Counted from the stretch's first letter, positions 37,022 to 47,027 are shown. The stretch is 64,000 nucleotides of DNA from Vibrio hannami (GCF_029589055.1 NZ_JARQZP010000007.1:2218501-2282500); one strand, 5' to 3'. The notes: a model not told the origin generated them from the sequence alone. Translations and numbers: made by a program.

Positions 37022-39241
37022 TTATCCCTTCCACTCATATAGTGCAGGGATTTCGATAGGCTGTTTATCAAACTCAATAACAACATTCCTGGGTGTAATT
37101 GAAATAAGTTGAATATCACTACCGAGCCAGTCGCCTTCGTTTAACTCTTGTCCATTGATCTTTACCCAACGACGTTTTGAATCTGTCGCATACATATGAG
37201 TCTGTAGGTTTAACGGTGGCAATTTACCCTGATATTTTGCGCTGTTTTCTGCAAGCTTATCAGGCTCTACCACAGACATATCTGAAGAATTTTCTGTATC
37301 CACGCTATTTGTGACACCATCAGATTCGTCGAGTGCACCTTTAACTAACTGAGCAAGTTCAGGAGACAACTCGCTCAAATCCAGCTCATCCAGGGAGAGT
37401 TCTTTATTGTTGGGCTGAGAAGCTGACGTCGTTTTCGGTTCTACTTTGTCCTGAACCGAAACCTTTTCTGGATTCACTCTATTGGAGTTCTCAGTGCCTA
37501 TTTCAGGAGTGTTTTCCAACTGCTGGCGAATATACTTAGCTCTCAGAAGGGCTAAAGGCTTACCTTGCCCCAATTCAGGATATCCCAGTAATACGAACTC
37601 TGAATCAGAAGGAGCACTTTTGTCTAACTCCATATCCTTGTTGTATGGATACTGCTTAAGCTCAGGCGCGTTCTTGTTTGCCACTAGATCCAGTAAACGT
37701 AACGTCTGAGAGCCTGCAATTCCGTCCGCTTCGATACCCTGCCACAATTGAAAAGTACGCACCCTTTGATACATCTCTTCTCCAAAGGTGTCATTCTGCA
37801 AAGGGGGCTCGTTTAACGCATCAGCCAAAAGTTTATCCAGCACCAGAACAGATGGCCCCTTACTGTCAAATTTAAGCGCCTTATCGACTTCGCTGTACCA
37901 TAGCGTTGAGTATTTGCCATTCCAGACGGAGTTTAACCAGCTGATCGGAACCTGAATTCGTTCTGAGCCATTAAGAAGCTCGGCCTTGTCCTGATAAACG
38001 GCATATAATACCGCTTCAAAATCTTGTCTGTTTCCCCGAAGAGTCAGAACCACTGGTCGCCCTAGCTTTTTGATATCTTCCAGATACCCTGTTTTTTGCT
38101 CACACAAAAAAGGCTGCATTGCATCAGAGTCACAACTTGCTTCTCTTGCTGAGGCTTCTATACCCCAAAGGCGATACAGAGTTTGAATCGCCTCCGTTTC
38201 ACTTTCACTGGTCCGAATAAACTGCTCTAAGACCTGCTCCCTGGAATCAGGCAATGACGGTATTACCGGCGCTTCTTGGGTTTGATTCTGTGTGGTCTGA
38301 GCGTCGATATACGCTTTAATTTCAGGTGCATATTTGTATCCACCGACTAATAAAGCGACCGCTGTTAAAGCCGCGTATACAGGAGTTGGGCTGTTTCTTT
38401 TATTCTGCTTAGCGCTTTGATTAAAGGAAGGAGCCTGAAACGACATTACGTCTTCACATGCTTTCCCTGCGACCGAAGGAGTAACCTCTTTCTCTGCGTT
38501 GTAACATGCATATTGCAAGGCCTTATCACAGACCAGATTAATCAGCCTTGGCACACCACCTGTTTGCTTAGCAATGATTCGTATAACCTTTTTAGAGAAT
38601 AGAGACCTTTCAACACCCGCCGTTTTTACCCGGAAATGGATATATTGCTCAATTTCCTGCTCGGTTAAAGGCAGAAGATGATAGCGGCCAGTAATTCTCT
38701 GAGCTAACTGTCGTAGCTGTGCCGTCTGCAAGTTTGCCTGTAATTCAGGTTGACCAATTAAAAGCACCTTGAGCAGTTTATCACTATCTGTTTCCAGATT
38801 AGTTAGCAGCCTAAGTTGCTCCAAAACGCTTGCTGAAAGGTGCTGCGCTTCATCAATCAGCAATAAAGTTTGCTTACCTTGATCATAATTACTTTGAAGG
38901 TAACCGAAAATAGCCTGGCTCAACTGCTTTAAGGATGCTTTTTCGGGGTAACTAACAGAAAACTCATCACATATAGCTTCAAGAAGGTCGGTTTCTGAGA
39001 ACGTTGGATTTAGAATCAACCGAGCCTCTATATCACTCCCGATAGAGGCAAGCATTGCCTTTGAAACTGTGGTTTTCCCTGTCCCAACTTCGCCTGTCAG
39101 CATGGCAAAGCCGCCACCATCACCAAGCCCGGCCTGCAAGTGAGCTAAAGCCTCTCTGTGGCGGGTACTCAGGAACAAGTATTTTGCGTTTGGAACTATT
39201 GAAAATGGCGCTTCAATAAAACCAAAATAATCTTTATACAT
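37022..39241 (-). CDS. GspA-GspB fusion, type II secretion assembly ATPase
   Basis: 739 residues. The N-terminus is the ExeA/GspA AAA ATPase (MYKDYFGFIEAPFSIVPN; Walker A GEVGTGKTT about 51-59; Walker B LLLIDEAQHL). A membrane helix (about 292-308) leads to a periplasmic peptidoglycan-binding region (FQLWQGIEADGIAGSQTLRLL). The last about 80 residues match the GspB/ExeB C-terminal domain (DSKRRWVKINGQELNEGDWL). In Aeromonas GspA and GspB are separate proteins that open the peptidoglycan for secretin assembly; here they are one chain. No other gsp genes are in the window. Confidence 0.85.
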   Translation of the reverse strand: MYKDYFGFIEAPFSIVPNAKYLFLSTRHREALAHLQAGLGDGGGFAMLTGEVGTGKTTVSKAMLASIGSDIEARLILNPTFSETDLLEAICDEFSVSYPEKASLKQLSQAIFGYLQSNYDQGKQTLLLIDEAQHLSASVLEQLRLLTNLETDSDKLLKVLLIGQPELQANLQTAQLRQLAQRITGRYHLLPLTEQEIEQYIHFRVKTAGVERSLFSKKVIRIIAKQTGGVPRLINLVCDKALQYACYNAEKEVTPSVAGKACEDVMSFQAPSFNQSAKQNKRNSPTPVYAALTAVALLVGGYKYAPEIKAYIDAQTTQNQTQEAPVIPSLPDSREQVLEQFIRTSESETEAIQTLYRLWGIEASAREASCDSDAMQPFLCEQKTGYLEDIKKLGRPVVLTLRGNRQDFEAVLYAVYQDKAELLNGSERIQVPISWLNSVWNGKYSTLWYSEVDKALKFDSKGPSVLVLDKLLADALNEPPLQNDTFGEEMYQRVRTFQLWQGIEADGIAGSQTLRLLDLVANKNAPELKQYPYNKDMELDKSAPSDSEFVLLGYPELGQGKPLALLRAKYIRQQLENTPEIGTENSNRVNPEKVSVQDKVEPKTTSASQPNNKELSLDELDLSELSPELAQLVKGALDESDGVTNSVDTENSSDMSVVEPDKLAENSAKYQGKLPPLNLQTHMYATDSKRRWVKINGQELNEGDWLGSDIQLISITPRNVVIEFDKQPIEIPALYEWKG

Positions 39242-39366
39242 CTCTGTGTTCTCCTATACCTGACACCAGTAGGCGATCAGGCCTAAAGAAAACTACCACT
39301 AGCTGATAGAATGTAAAGAAAATATACTCGAGTAACCTCACCGTATTTACAATTGGAGTATGCAAA

Positions 39367-40584
39367 TTGCAGATATATCTTGTTGGTGGCGCAGTCAGAG
39401 ATCAACTACTGGAAATTGATAGCCATGATAAAGACTGGTTAGTTGTTGGTTCTTCACCCGAGGAAATGCTTCAACAAGGCTTCCAGAGTGTTGGTAAAGA
39501 GTTTCCAGTGTTTCTGCATCCTGATACCAAAGAAGAGCACGCCCTGGCCAGAACAGAGAAGAAGATCGGAGCGGGCTATACTGGATTTGAATGTTTTTTC
39601 TCTGAAGACGTCACGTTGGAAGAAGATCTTAAGCGCCGCGATCTTACTATCAATGCCATGGCGCTCGACAAAGAAGGTAATCTGCACGATCCATACAATG
39701 GTCAGAAAGATCTAGCCAGTAAGCTACTTAGGCATGTATCCGATGCTTTTGTGGAAGATCCTCTTAGAGTATTACGTGTGGCACGATTTGCAGCAAAACT
39801 CGCTCATCTGGGTTTTTCAGTTGCTGATGAAACAATAAAGTTAATGAGGCAAATCGTCGATTCAGGTGAACTTAAGCACCTTACTCCAGAGCGTGTCTGG
39901 CAGGAATGGCATAAGTCACTGCTAACTACTAACCCAGAAGTATTTCTTGCCGTTCTTCGAGAGTGTGGAGCGTTACAAGTTGTTCTTCCTGAGATTGATC
40001 GCCTGTTTGGTGTGCCTCAACCTGAAAAATGGCACCCGGAAGTCGATACTGGTATTCATACACTGATGGCAGCTCAGAAAGCCGCCCAGATTTCTGACTC
40101 TCCTGTTATCCGCTTTGCAGCCCAGGTACATGACCTTGGCAAAGGCGTCACTCCTGAAGAAGAGTGGCCAAGCCACAAAATGCATGAGTCCCGTGGATTA
40201 CCAATAATCAAACAACTCTGTGAACGAGTAAGGGTGCCCAATGATTATAAAGAGCTTTCTCTTGCTGTTTGTGCTCAGCATTCAAATATTCATAGAACAA
40301 AAGAGCTGAGGCCAGCGACCTTCCTAAAGATTTTTAACAAGCTTGACGTCTGGAGAAAGCCAGAAAAACTCGCTGGAGTGTTACTTTGTTGCCAGGCAGA
40401 TCATCAAGGCAGAAAGGGAAGTGAAGAAACACCGTACCCGCAAAAATCTATTTTTGAGTCCGCCTATCAGGCAGCACTTTCCATTGAAGTTCAGGAAATT
40501 ATTGCAGATGGTTTTAAAGGTAAGGCAATACGTGATGAGCTGGATAAGAGAAGAGTAGATGCAATAGCCGAAGTGGTTCGCTAA
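39367..40584 (+). CDS. cca: multifunctional CCA-adding enzyme
   Basis: 405 residues. The nucleotidyltransferase motif GGAVRDQLL begins at residue 7 and the acidic pair is in HDKDWLVVG. The RRDLTINAMALD and EDPLRVLRVARFAAKLAHLGF motifs of class II CCA enzymes follow, then an HD domain (VHDLGKG). It adds or repairs the tRNA 3' CCA end. The start is TTG at 39367 with GGAG about 9 bp upstream; an ATG 7 bp before it is in another frame. Confidence 0.93.
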   Translation: MQIYLVGGAVRDQLLEIDSHDKDWLVVGSSPEEMLQQGFQSVGKEFPVFLHPDTKEEHALARTEKKIGAGYTGFECFFSEDVTLEEDLKRRDLTINAMALDKEGNLHDPYNGQKDLASKLLRHVSDAFVEDPLRVLRVARFAAKLAHLGFSVADETIKLMRQIVDSGELKHLTPERVWQEWHKSLLTTNPEVFLAVLRECGALQVVLPEIDRLFGVPQPEKWHPEVDTGIHTLMAAQKAAQISDSPVIRFAAQVHDLGKGVTPEEEWPSHKMHESRGLPIIKQLCERVRVPNDYKELSLAVCAQHSNIHRTKELRPATFLKIFNKLDVWRKPEKLAGVLLCCQADHQGRKGSEETPYPQKSIFESAYQAALSIEVQEIIADGFKGKAIRDELDKRRVDAIAEVVR

Positions 40585-40601
40585 AACAGATAAACCAATA
40601 C

Positions 40602-40633
40602 AAAACAGGCTACGATTTTTCGTAGCCTGTTTT
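40602..40633. terminator. bidirectional terminator between cca and uppP
   Basis: AAAACAGGCTACG-ATTTTT-CGTAGCCTGTTTT, a 13-bp perfect stem between convergent genes. Confidence 0.9.
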
Positions 40634-40640
40634 GATTTAG

Positions 40641-41444
40641 TTATGCGGTTAGCAGCCAACCTGCAAGGCCAAAGCCTAGTATCAGTCGATAAATAACAAA
40701 AGGCGTCATACCCATTCGTGAAATCAACTTCAAGAAGAAGTGAATACAGATATAAGCACTGATAAACGATGTAACAATGCCAGTCAGTAAGAATCCTGTA
40801 TGAACCACTTCAGTGCTTGTCATCAACTTTAAGCCTAAATACGAACCAGCAAGAGTGATAATCGGGATAGACATTAAGAATGAAAAGCGTGCAGCGGCCT
40901 CTCGGGTAAATCCCAGATAAAGCGCTGCGGTAATAGTGGCTCCTGAACGAGATGTACCAGGAATCATCGCTAACGCCTGCGCTAAACCGATAAACAGAGC
41001 CTTTTTCCAACCAGCCTGATATTCGTCATCTTTTAGTGATGAGTTTTTGTCCACCCACCATAAAAGAAGCGCAAATATAATGGTTGTGGCAGCAATAACC
41101 CACGCACTACGAAGATATAGCTCGATAATATCTTTCATAAACAAGCCAAAAATACAGGCTGGAATAGTTGCAAGAAGAATCATCCAGGCGAGCTTAGTTT
41201 CTTTGTCTCGCCGACCTTTAAAAATCGACTGGAAGAACGCTTCCAGCAGTGTCACCACCTCTTTCCTGAAATAGATAACAACAGCTGCTAACGTACCAAC
41301 GTGAACGGCGACGTCAAATGCCAACCCCTGATCTTCCCATCCCAAAATAGCAGAAGGCAAGATCAGGTGTGCCGAACTGGATATTGGTAAAAACTCTGTC
41401 AATCCCTGGATCAAAGCAAGCACAAAAGCTTCAAAATAACTCAT
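40641..41444 (-). CDS. uppP: undecaprenyl-diphosphatase
   Basis: 267 residues, polytopic. Signature segments are ALIQGLTEFLPISSSAHLIL near the N-terminus and PGTSRSGATITAALYLG in the second half, holding the catalytic Glu, Ser and Arg of the BacA/UppP family. It recycles undecaprenyl diphosphate to the carrier lipid for peptidoglycan and other glycans. Its start overlaps the folK stop by 4 bp (ATGA). Confidence 0.95.
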   Translation of the reverse strand: MSYFEAFVLALIQGLTEFLPISSSAHLILPSAILGWEDQGLAFDVAVHVGTLAAVVIYFRKEVVTLLEAFFQSIFKGRRDKETKLAWMILLATIPACIFGLFMKDIIELYLRSAWVIAATTIIFALLLWWVDKNSSLKDDEYQAGWKKALFIGLAQALAMIPGTSRSGATITAALYLGFTREAAARFSFLMSIPIITLAGSYLGLKLMTSTEVVHTGFLLTGIVTSFISAYICIHFFLKLISRMGMTPFVIYRLILGFGLAGWLLTA

Positions 41445-41935
41445 AAAACACCATTAAAATAAAAATCTAAGACAGTCAGGGAATCTAAACCGTCCATTTG
41501 AGCCCAAATATCACAGACTTTATCTCCACTTTCAGGCAATACTAGCCCCGGCGCTAAATCGCATAGCGGCTGTATTACAAATGGATATTTATATATATCG
41601 TCTCTAGGAACTATTGGATTAGCTTTAGATATTTGTTTTCCGAACAGGATAATATCAAGATCAAGTGTTCGATCCTGATACTTCTGGGCATTTTCTTTTC
41701 TTCCCCACTTCAACTCTATCTTACGCAACTTCTGTGAAAATTCCGTTAAGGTTAGGGAAGTATTGAGTTCAATAACAAAGTTATAAAATGCAGAGCCGCC
41801 AAAACCAACGGCTTTGCACTCATAAATTGGTGAAACCCTGAGCGCACTATCTAACTTAGACAGCTCTTCAATCGCGGCCCGGGTATGTTTTTCACGCTCT
41901 ATATTTGTTCCTACACCAATATAGGCTGTGGTCAT
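41441..41935 (-). CDS. folK: HPPK, 2-amino-4-hydroxy-6-hydroxymethyldihydropteridine diphosphokinase
   Basis: 164 residues. Motifs YIGVGTNIEREKH, GRKENAQKYQDRTLDLDIILFG and VPRDDIYKYPFVIQPLCDLAP mark HPPK. It transfers pyrophosphate from ATP to the pterin in folate synthesis. It overlaps folB by 4 bp, so two consecutive folate genes are translationally coupled and followed by uppP. Confidence 0.92.
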   Translation of the reverse strand: MTTAYIGVGTNIEREKHTRAAIEELSKLDSALRVSPIYECKAVGFGGSAFYNFVIELNTSLTLTEFSQKLRKIELKWGRKENAQKYQDRTLDLDIILFGKQISKANPIVPRDDIYKYPFVIQPLCDLAPGLVLPESGDKVCDIWAQMDGLDSLTVLDFYFNGVL

Positions 41936-42291
41936 TGCTGGCCTCGTTCGAGAATCACGCCAACCCCTTTTGCCTGTGGAACAGCACCCGGCTTGGTTAA
42001 ACGAATCTTAATCCAGGGGACAGAAAATTTTTGCATGATTAGCTCTGCAACTTCCTCTGCCACTCTCTCTACCAATAGAAAACGGCCGGATTCGATATGA
42101 TTCAGTACAGCTTCACTCACAGATGCATAATCCAGCGCATCTTCTACATCATCGCTTTTTCCAGCAGCTCTGTTGTCGTGAGCCATTTCTATATCAAGCA
42201 CCAGCTTCTGTTTAATGGTTTGTTCCCAGTCATACACACCAATGGTTGTAATAACTTCAAGCTGTTCAATAAAAACTTTATCTAGCGACAT
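41932..42291 (-). CDS. folB: dihydroneopterin aldolase
   Basis: 119 residues from the Met at 42291 (MSLDKVFIEQLEV). Upstream in-frame codons would add 34 residues of non-family sequence. The active-site region IGVYDWEQTIKQKLVLDIEM and the C-terminal KPGAVPQAKGVGVILER match FolB. It cleaves dihydroneopterin to the HPPK substrate. It is divergent from plsY. Confidence 0.93.
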   Translation of the reverse strand: MSLDKVFIEQLEVITTIGVYDWEQTIKQKLVLDIEMAHDNRAAGKSDDVEDALDYASVSEAVLNHIESGRFLLVERVAEEVAELIMQKFSVPWIKIRLTKPGAVPQAKGVGVILERGQQ

Positions 42292-42426
42292 GTAATTTCC
42301 TCGAAATCTGAGACAGGTCGGATACCAAAAGAGTTCAAAAGAACGTATGATTTTAAGTATCAGCGACAAAATGCTGCTCATGATAACAAACATTTAGTTT
42401 GTCGATCACCCCTAAAGGATTTAACA

Positions 42427-43014
42427 ATGACGCCACTTGCACTCGTTATGATCATTTCAGCCTATTTATTAGGTTCGATCTCTAGTGCAGTTTTGATTTG
42501 TCGCTTATATAGATTGCCGGATCCAAGATCTTCCGGATCTCATAATCCGGGGGCAACCAATGTCTATCGGTTGGGTGGAAAACCAGCAGCAATAGCCGTG
42601 CTGGTTTGTGACATGTTAAAAGGGGCACTCCCGGTTTGGGTTGGTTATTTCTTGGGTATAGAGCCAATGCTACTTGGTGTAATAGGTATTGCCGCCTGTC
42701 TAGGGCATATCTATCCAATATTCTTCCATTTTAAAGGCGGGAAAGGCGTCGCTACCGCCATTGGTGCCATTGCTCCGATAGGTTGGGAGTTAACTGCGAT
42801 GCTAGGAATCACCTGGCTAGCAATTGCACTTGTTACCCGAATTTCATCAGCCGCAGCCATATTTACTGCGCTTTTAGCACCTTTTTATACCTGGCTGGTA
42901 AAACCTCAATACACTCTTCCGGTAGCTATGCTTTGCTGTCTGGTTATCTTCAGACACCAGGACAATATTAAGAGATTAATCGAAGGCACCGAGCCGAAGG
43001 TAGGAAATAAGTAA
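42427..43014 (+). CDS. plsY: acyl-phosphate:glycerol-3-phosphate acyltransferase PlsY
   Basis: 195 residues, five membrane helices. The three conserved cytoplasmic motifs are visible: GSHNPGATNVYRLGGK, HIYPIFFHFKGGKGVATAIG and the C-terminal RHQDNIKRLIEGTEPK. It acylates glycerol-3-phosphate at the first step of phospholipid synthesis. It is divergent from folB, as in E. coli. Confidence 0.94.
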   Translation: MTPLALVMIISAYLLGSISSAVLICRLYRLPDPRSSGSHNPGATNVYRLGGKPAAIAVLVCDMLKGALPVWVGYFLGIEPMLLGVIGIAACLGHIYPIFFHFKGGKGVATAIGAIAPIGWELTAMLGITWLAIALVTRISSAAAIFTALLAPFYTWLVKPQYTLPVAMLCCLVIFRHQDNIKRLIEGTEPKVGNK

Positions 43015-43025
43015 GCCTGTCTCAC

Positions 43026-43158
43026 CTCGTTCCACACGCGAAGTAGTTTATGTACAAATCTCGTTCCGCACGCTCCGCGTGGGAATGCATATCTAAGGGG
43101 GAAATGTAGCCAGCTTTAATGCCAGTATACACTCCCACGCAGGAGCATGGGAGCGAGG
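43026..43158. repeat. REP-like palindromic repeats
   Basis: Three related copies of a CTCGTTCC-type unit lie between plsY and tsaD: 43026-43040 (partial), 43060-43092 (containing ACGCTCCGCGTGGGAATGC, a hairpin) and 43131-43158 in inverted orientation. Such REP-like units are scattered in intergenic space of many gammaproteobacteria. Confidence 0.75.
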
Positions 43159-43176
43159 GATATAATAGCCTACCGC

Positions 43177-44193
43177 CTACTTAACAGGCTCTAACGTATC
43201 TATCGGCCAGCGAGGGTTTGCGACAACCGAAAGATCCGAAACTTCACCGTTCTTCAGGCGCTGCATACCTGCATAAGCGATCATCGCACCGTTATCGGTA
43301 CAGAACTCAGTTCTTGGGTAGTAAACTTCGCCCTTCACTTTTTTAGCTAACGCTTCCAGCTCTGCTCTTAGTTGCTTATTAGCACTTACACCACCAGCAA
43401 TAACGATTCGCTTCAACCCAGTTTGTTCCAAAGCACGCTTACATTTTATAGCAAGAGTGGCACATACCGCTTCCTGAAATGCGTATGCGATATCTGCTTT
43501 TGTCTGCTCATCATCTTCATTCGCAGCAATCGTATTTGCAGCAAAAGTTTTCAGACCAGAAAAACTCATATCCAATCCAGGGCGATCGGTCATAGGGCGA
43601 GGGAACTTAAATCTGCCTGGCGTACCCTTTTCTGCCAATCGAGAAAGCAACGGGCCACCAGGATAATCCAAACCAAGAAGCTTAGCGGTTTTATCAAAGG
43701 CCTCACCTGCTGCATCATCAATCGACTCACCAAGAATCTTGTACTCACCAATTCCCTTCACTTCAACAATCATTGAGTGACCACCGGAAACCAGCAGAGC
43801 AATAAACGGGAACGGAGGTGGCGTGTCTTCCAGCATAGGAGCTAAAAGGTGACCTTCCATATGGTGAACAGGCACAGCTGGTACATCCCACGCATAAGCG
43901 ATACTGCGACCAATCGTTGCACCAACCATCAATGCTCCAACCAATCCCGGACCAGCTGTGTAAGCAACACCATCAATATCATCAGATGTTAAGTTCGCAT
44001 CCTTCAAAGCTTCTTTAATAAGAGGAATGGTTTTCTTAACATGGTCACGCGAGGCTAGCTCAGGCACAACACCGCCGTAATCAGCATGTAGTTTTACCTG
44101 ACTATAAAGCTGATGAGAAAGAAGCCCTTTATCATCATCGTAAATCGCGATACCTGTTTCATCACAGGAAGTTTCAATACCTAAAATGCGCAT
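43177..44193 (-). CDS. tsaD: tRNA N6-threonylcarbamoyltransferase TsaD
   Basis: 338 residues. The ASKHA-fold motifs are present: ILGIETSCDETGIAIYD at the start, the metal-binding HHMEGHLLAP (about 110-120), SGGHSMIVEV, GEAFDKTAKLLGL and GGVSANKQLR. TsaD, with TsaB, TsaC and TsaE, makes t6A37 in ANN-reading tRNAs. It is divergent from rpsU, the conserved arrangement. Confidence 0.96.
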   Translation of the reverse strand: MRILGIETSCDETGIAIYDDDKGLLSHQLYSQVKLHADYGGVVPELASRDHVKKTIPLIKEALKDANLTSDDIDGVAYTAGPGLVGALMVGATIGRSIAYAWDVPAVPVHHMEGHLLAPMLEDTPPPFPFIALLVSGGHSMIVEVKGIGEYKILGESIDDAAGEAFDKTAKLLGLDYPGGPLLSRLAEKGTPGRFKFPRPMTDRPGLDMSFSGLKTFAANTIAANEDDEQTKADIAYAFQEAVCATLAIKCKRALEQTGLKRIVIAGGVSANKQLRAELEALAKKVKGEVYYPRTEFCTDNGAMIAYAGMQRLKNGEVSDLSVVANPRWPIDTLEPVK

Positions 44194-44401
44194 ACTTTTC
44201 TCTGCACGCCTATCTCAATAAGTAAAATTGGCGCAATATTACCTAATTCCACAAATTTTGACCACGATAATACTTTACAAAGGGATGGTGATCGGATTAA
44301 AATTCGGCACCATTTTTGATCAAGCTGGTTAAATACCGATCGATGTCGATACGGTAAATATGGAACCAGCATTAACGAATAACCCCTGAGGTGAAAGGCA
44401 T

Positions 44402-44617
44402 ATGCCAGTAGTTAAAGTACGTGAAAACGAACCGTTCGACGTTGCACTACGTCGTTTCAAGCGCTCTTGCGAAAAAGCAGGTATCCTATCTGAAGTACGT
44501 CGTCGCGAGCACTATGAAAAACCAACAACAGTTCGCAAACGCGCTAAAGCAGCTGCTCAGAAGCGTCACGCTAAGAAGCTAGCTCGCGAAAACGCACGTC
44601 GCGTTCGCCTGTACTAA
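44402..44617 (+). CDS. rpsU: 30S ribosomal protein S21 (bS21)
   Basis: 71 residues, highly basic, with the family start [20 protein letters not shown] and a C-terminal [15 protein letters not shown]21 is a late-binding small-subunit protein. It opens the macromolecular synthesis operon rpsU-yqeY-dnaG-rpoD. RBS GAGGTGAAAG precedes it. Confidence 0.97.
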
Positions 44618-44642
44618 TAACTAAGTCCAGAAGGAATTAGTT

Positions 44643-45086
44643 ATGGCTCTTATTGACCAACTCAAAGAAGAGCAAAAAAATGCGATGAGAGCCAAGGACA
44701 AAGCGCGCCTTGGCACTATCCGTTTAGCCCTGTCAGCAATTAAGCAACGTGAAGTTGACGAGCAGATCACTCTGACTGACGACGACATCATTGCTGTACT
44801 GACAAAAATGGTTAAACAGCGTCGCGACTCTGTTACGCAGTTTGAATCTGCAGGTCGTCAAGACCTAGCCGATGCTGAAAAAGCAGAAATTACTGTCCTT
44901 GAGGATTTTATGCCTCAACCGCTAACCGAAGAAGAAGTAGCCGCTCTTGTTGAAGCTGCTATTGCGGATTCTGGTGCAGCTGGCATGCAAGACATGGGTA
45001 AAGTAATGGGTGTGCTTAAGCCACAGATTCAAGGCCGAGCAGATATGGGTAAAGTTAGCGGTTTAGTTCGTTCTAAACTTGCTTAA
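44643..45086 (+). CDS. yqeY: GatB/YqeY domain protein
   Basis: 147 residues, matching YqeY along its length (LKEEQKNAMRAKDKARLGTIR; QRRDSVTQFESAGRQDLADAE; QGRADMGKVSGLV). It resembles the tail domain of the tRNA-dependent amidotransferase subunit GatB; its role is not established. Its place between rpsU and dnaG is characteristic of Vibrio and relatives. Confidence 0.93.
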   Translation: MALIDQLKEEQKNAMRAKDKARLGTIRLALSAIKQREVDEQITLTDDDIIAVLTKMVKQRRDSVTQFESAGRQDLADAEKAEITVLEDFMPQPLTEEEVAALVEAAIADSGAAGMQDMGKVMGVLKPQIQGRADMGKVSGLVRSKLA

Positions 45087-45105
45087 TACCTGAATCAAAT
45101 TATAG

Positions 45106-45144
45106 CAAGCCGTGCTATCCTTTCCGGAGTGCACGGCTTGTTTG
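45106..45144 (+). terminator. hairpin between yqeY and dnaG, possible attenuating terminator
   Basis: CAAGCCGTGC and its complement GCACGGCTTG form a 10-bp stem around a 15-nt loop, followed by TTTG. In E. coli a terminator between rpsU and dnaG keeps primase low; this hairpin occupies the equivalent position. Confidence 0.6.
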
Positions 45145-45175
45145 TATCCGCAACACCAAAGAAACTCTGAGGCAT

Positions 45176-46928
45176 ATGGCAGGACTTATTCCACGCAATT
45201 TTATTGATGACCTACTCGCCCGAGTAGATATCGTTGATATTGTAGATGCCAGAGTTAAGCTCAAAAAAGCAGGGCAAAAATTACGGTGCCTGCTGCCCTT
45301 TCCACAATGAAAAAACTCCATCGTTCTCTGTAAGTCAGGAAAAACAGTTCTATCACTGCTTCGGTTGTGGTGCTCATGGCAACTCCATCGATTTTTTGAT
45401 GAATTACGACAACCTCGAATTTGTTGAAGCCATTGAGGAATTAGCAAACGGGCTCGGTTTAGAAGTCCCAAGAGAACAACGCAGCGGTCAACTTAGCAAT
45501 GCTCCCCGCACCAATACACAGGAAAAACGTAACCTTTACGACCTGTTGGAGAGTATCGCTAAGTTTTACCGTTCTCAGTTAAAAGTACCAGCAAATAAAC
45601 ACGCTATCGAATATCTGAAAGAGCGTGGCTTATCGGGTGAAATCGTTCAGAAGTTCGGAATCGGCTTTGTTCCTGATGAGTGGGATTCTGTTAGAAAGAA
45701 CTTCGGTCAGCAAAAAGAGACTCAGGACATGCTCGTCACCGGCGGTATGCTTATCGAAAACGATAAAGGCAATCGCTATGACCGCTTCCGGGGAAGAGTC
45801 ATGTTCCCAATCAGGGACAGGCGCGGACGAGCTATCGGCTTTGGCGGTAGGGTTCTTGGTGACGGAACACCCAAATACCTAAACTCACCGGAAACTCCTG
45901 TATTCCATAAAGGTAAAGAGCTTTATGGCCTATACGAAGTACTTCAGGCACACCGAGAGCCAGAGCAAGTTCTGGTGGTTGAAGGCTATATGGATGTGGT
46001 GGCACTGGCACAGTACGACGTGGACTACGCAGTTGCATCACTAGGTACTTCCACGACAGGCGACCACCTGCAAATGCTGTTCAGACAGACTAATACCGTT
46101 GTCTGTTGCTACGACGGCGACCGAGCCGGCCGAGAAGCCGCATGGCGTGCACTGGAAAACGCGCTGGGTTATCTGAAAAGTGGCAACGTACTTAAGTTTC
46201 TGTTTTTACCAGATGGTGAAGACCCGGATACCTATATCCGTAAATACGGCAAAGAAGCGTTTGAAGAGCAAGTTGCCAACGCAACCCCACTTTCAGAGTA
46301 CCTTTTTGCCAACCTTGGTGAACAGATCAAGATTAGTGGAACCGAAGCCAAAGCGGCTTTGGAAGCTCTGGCCCAACCGCTTATCGAAAAAGTACCTGAT
46401 GAACATTTACAAGTTCAACTATTCAGGCTCTTAGGTCAAAAAACCGGGAACTTTCTAGATCATCAAGTTAGAAAGAAGGTATCAGTAAATACAACGCCAC
46501 AACCTCATAAAGAGATTAAGCGTACACCAATGCGGGAAGTGATCGCGCTCTTAGTTCAGAATCCTGCTTTCGTAGAATTGGTACCAGACTTAACAAGTGT
46601 TCGCGAAATCTCCATTCCCGGACTAAGTTTATTAACAGATGTGGTTGATAACTGTCGATCAAATCCCCATATCAGCACAGGCCAGTTGTTAGAATATTGG
46701 CGTAATGATAAAAATGAAAGTTTGATATCGCGCCTTGCAGGCTGGAAAATCCCGCTAAAAGACGATGATATTGAAGAAGATATATTCCTCGATGCATTGG
46801 ATAATATTTTTGCTCAGTGCATTTTAAAGCAGATTGAAACTTTGCAAGCGAAAGAGAGAAGTGTCGGTTTATCAATCGAAGAAAAACGGGAGCTTCAAGC
46901 ATTACTTATGGAAGACTTGAAAGCGTAA
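45176..46928 (+). CDS. dnaG: DNA primase DnaG, frame broken near the start
   Basis: Removing one base gives 583 residues. The ATG at 45176 (MAGLIPRNFIDDLLARVD) runs to VKLKKAG, where GGG at 45272-45274 should be GG; the frame then continues KNYGACCPFHNEKTPSF. The CHC2 zinc finger (CCPFH and CFGCG), the TOPRIM core (VLVVEGYMDVVAL) and the C-terminal DnaB-binding domain are all present. Primase makes RNA primers for replication. As an essential gene it is very unlikely to be truly interrupted, so the extra G is read as an error. Confidence 0.94.
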
Positions 46929-47027
46929 CCCTTTACTCGTAGTCAAAGTTTGTTCAATTTGTTATAATTGGCGGTTTGCGTTTCGCATTCTTACACCATC
47001 ACTCAGACCAGAAGTTGGATATCGTCT

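Noticed and set aside
46968..47027. Earlier start for rpoD
   Set aside because: The added residues are not in the family; the ATG at 47028 begins the conserved MDQNPQSQLKLL.
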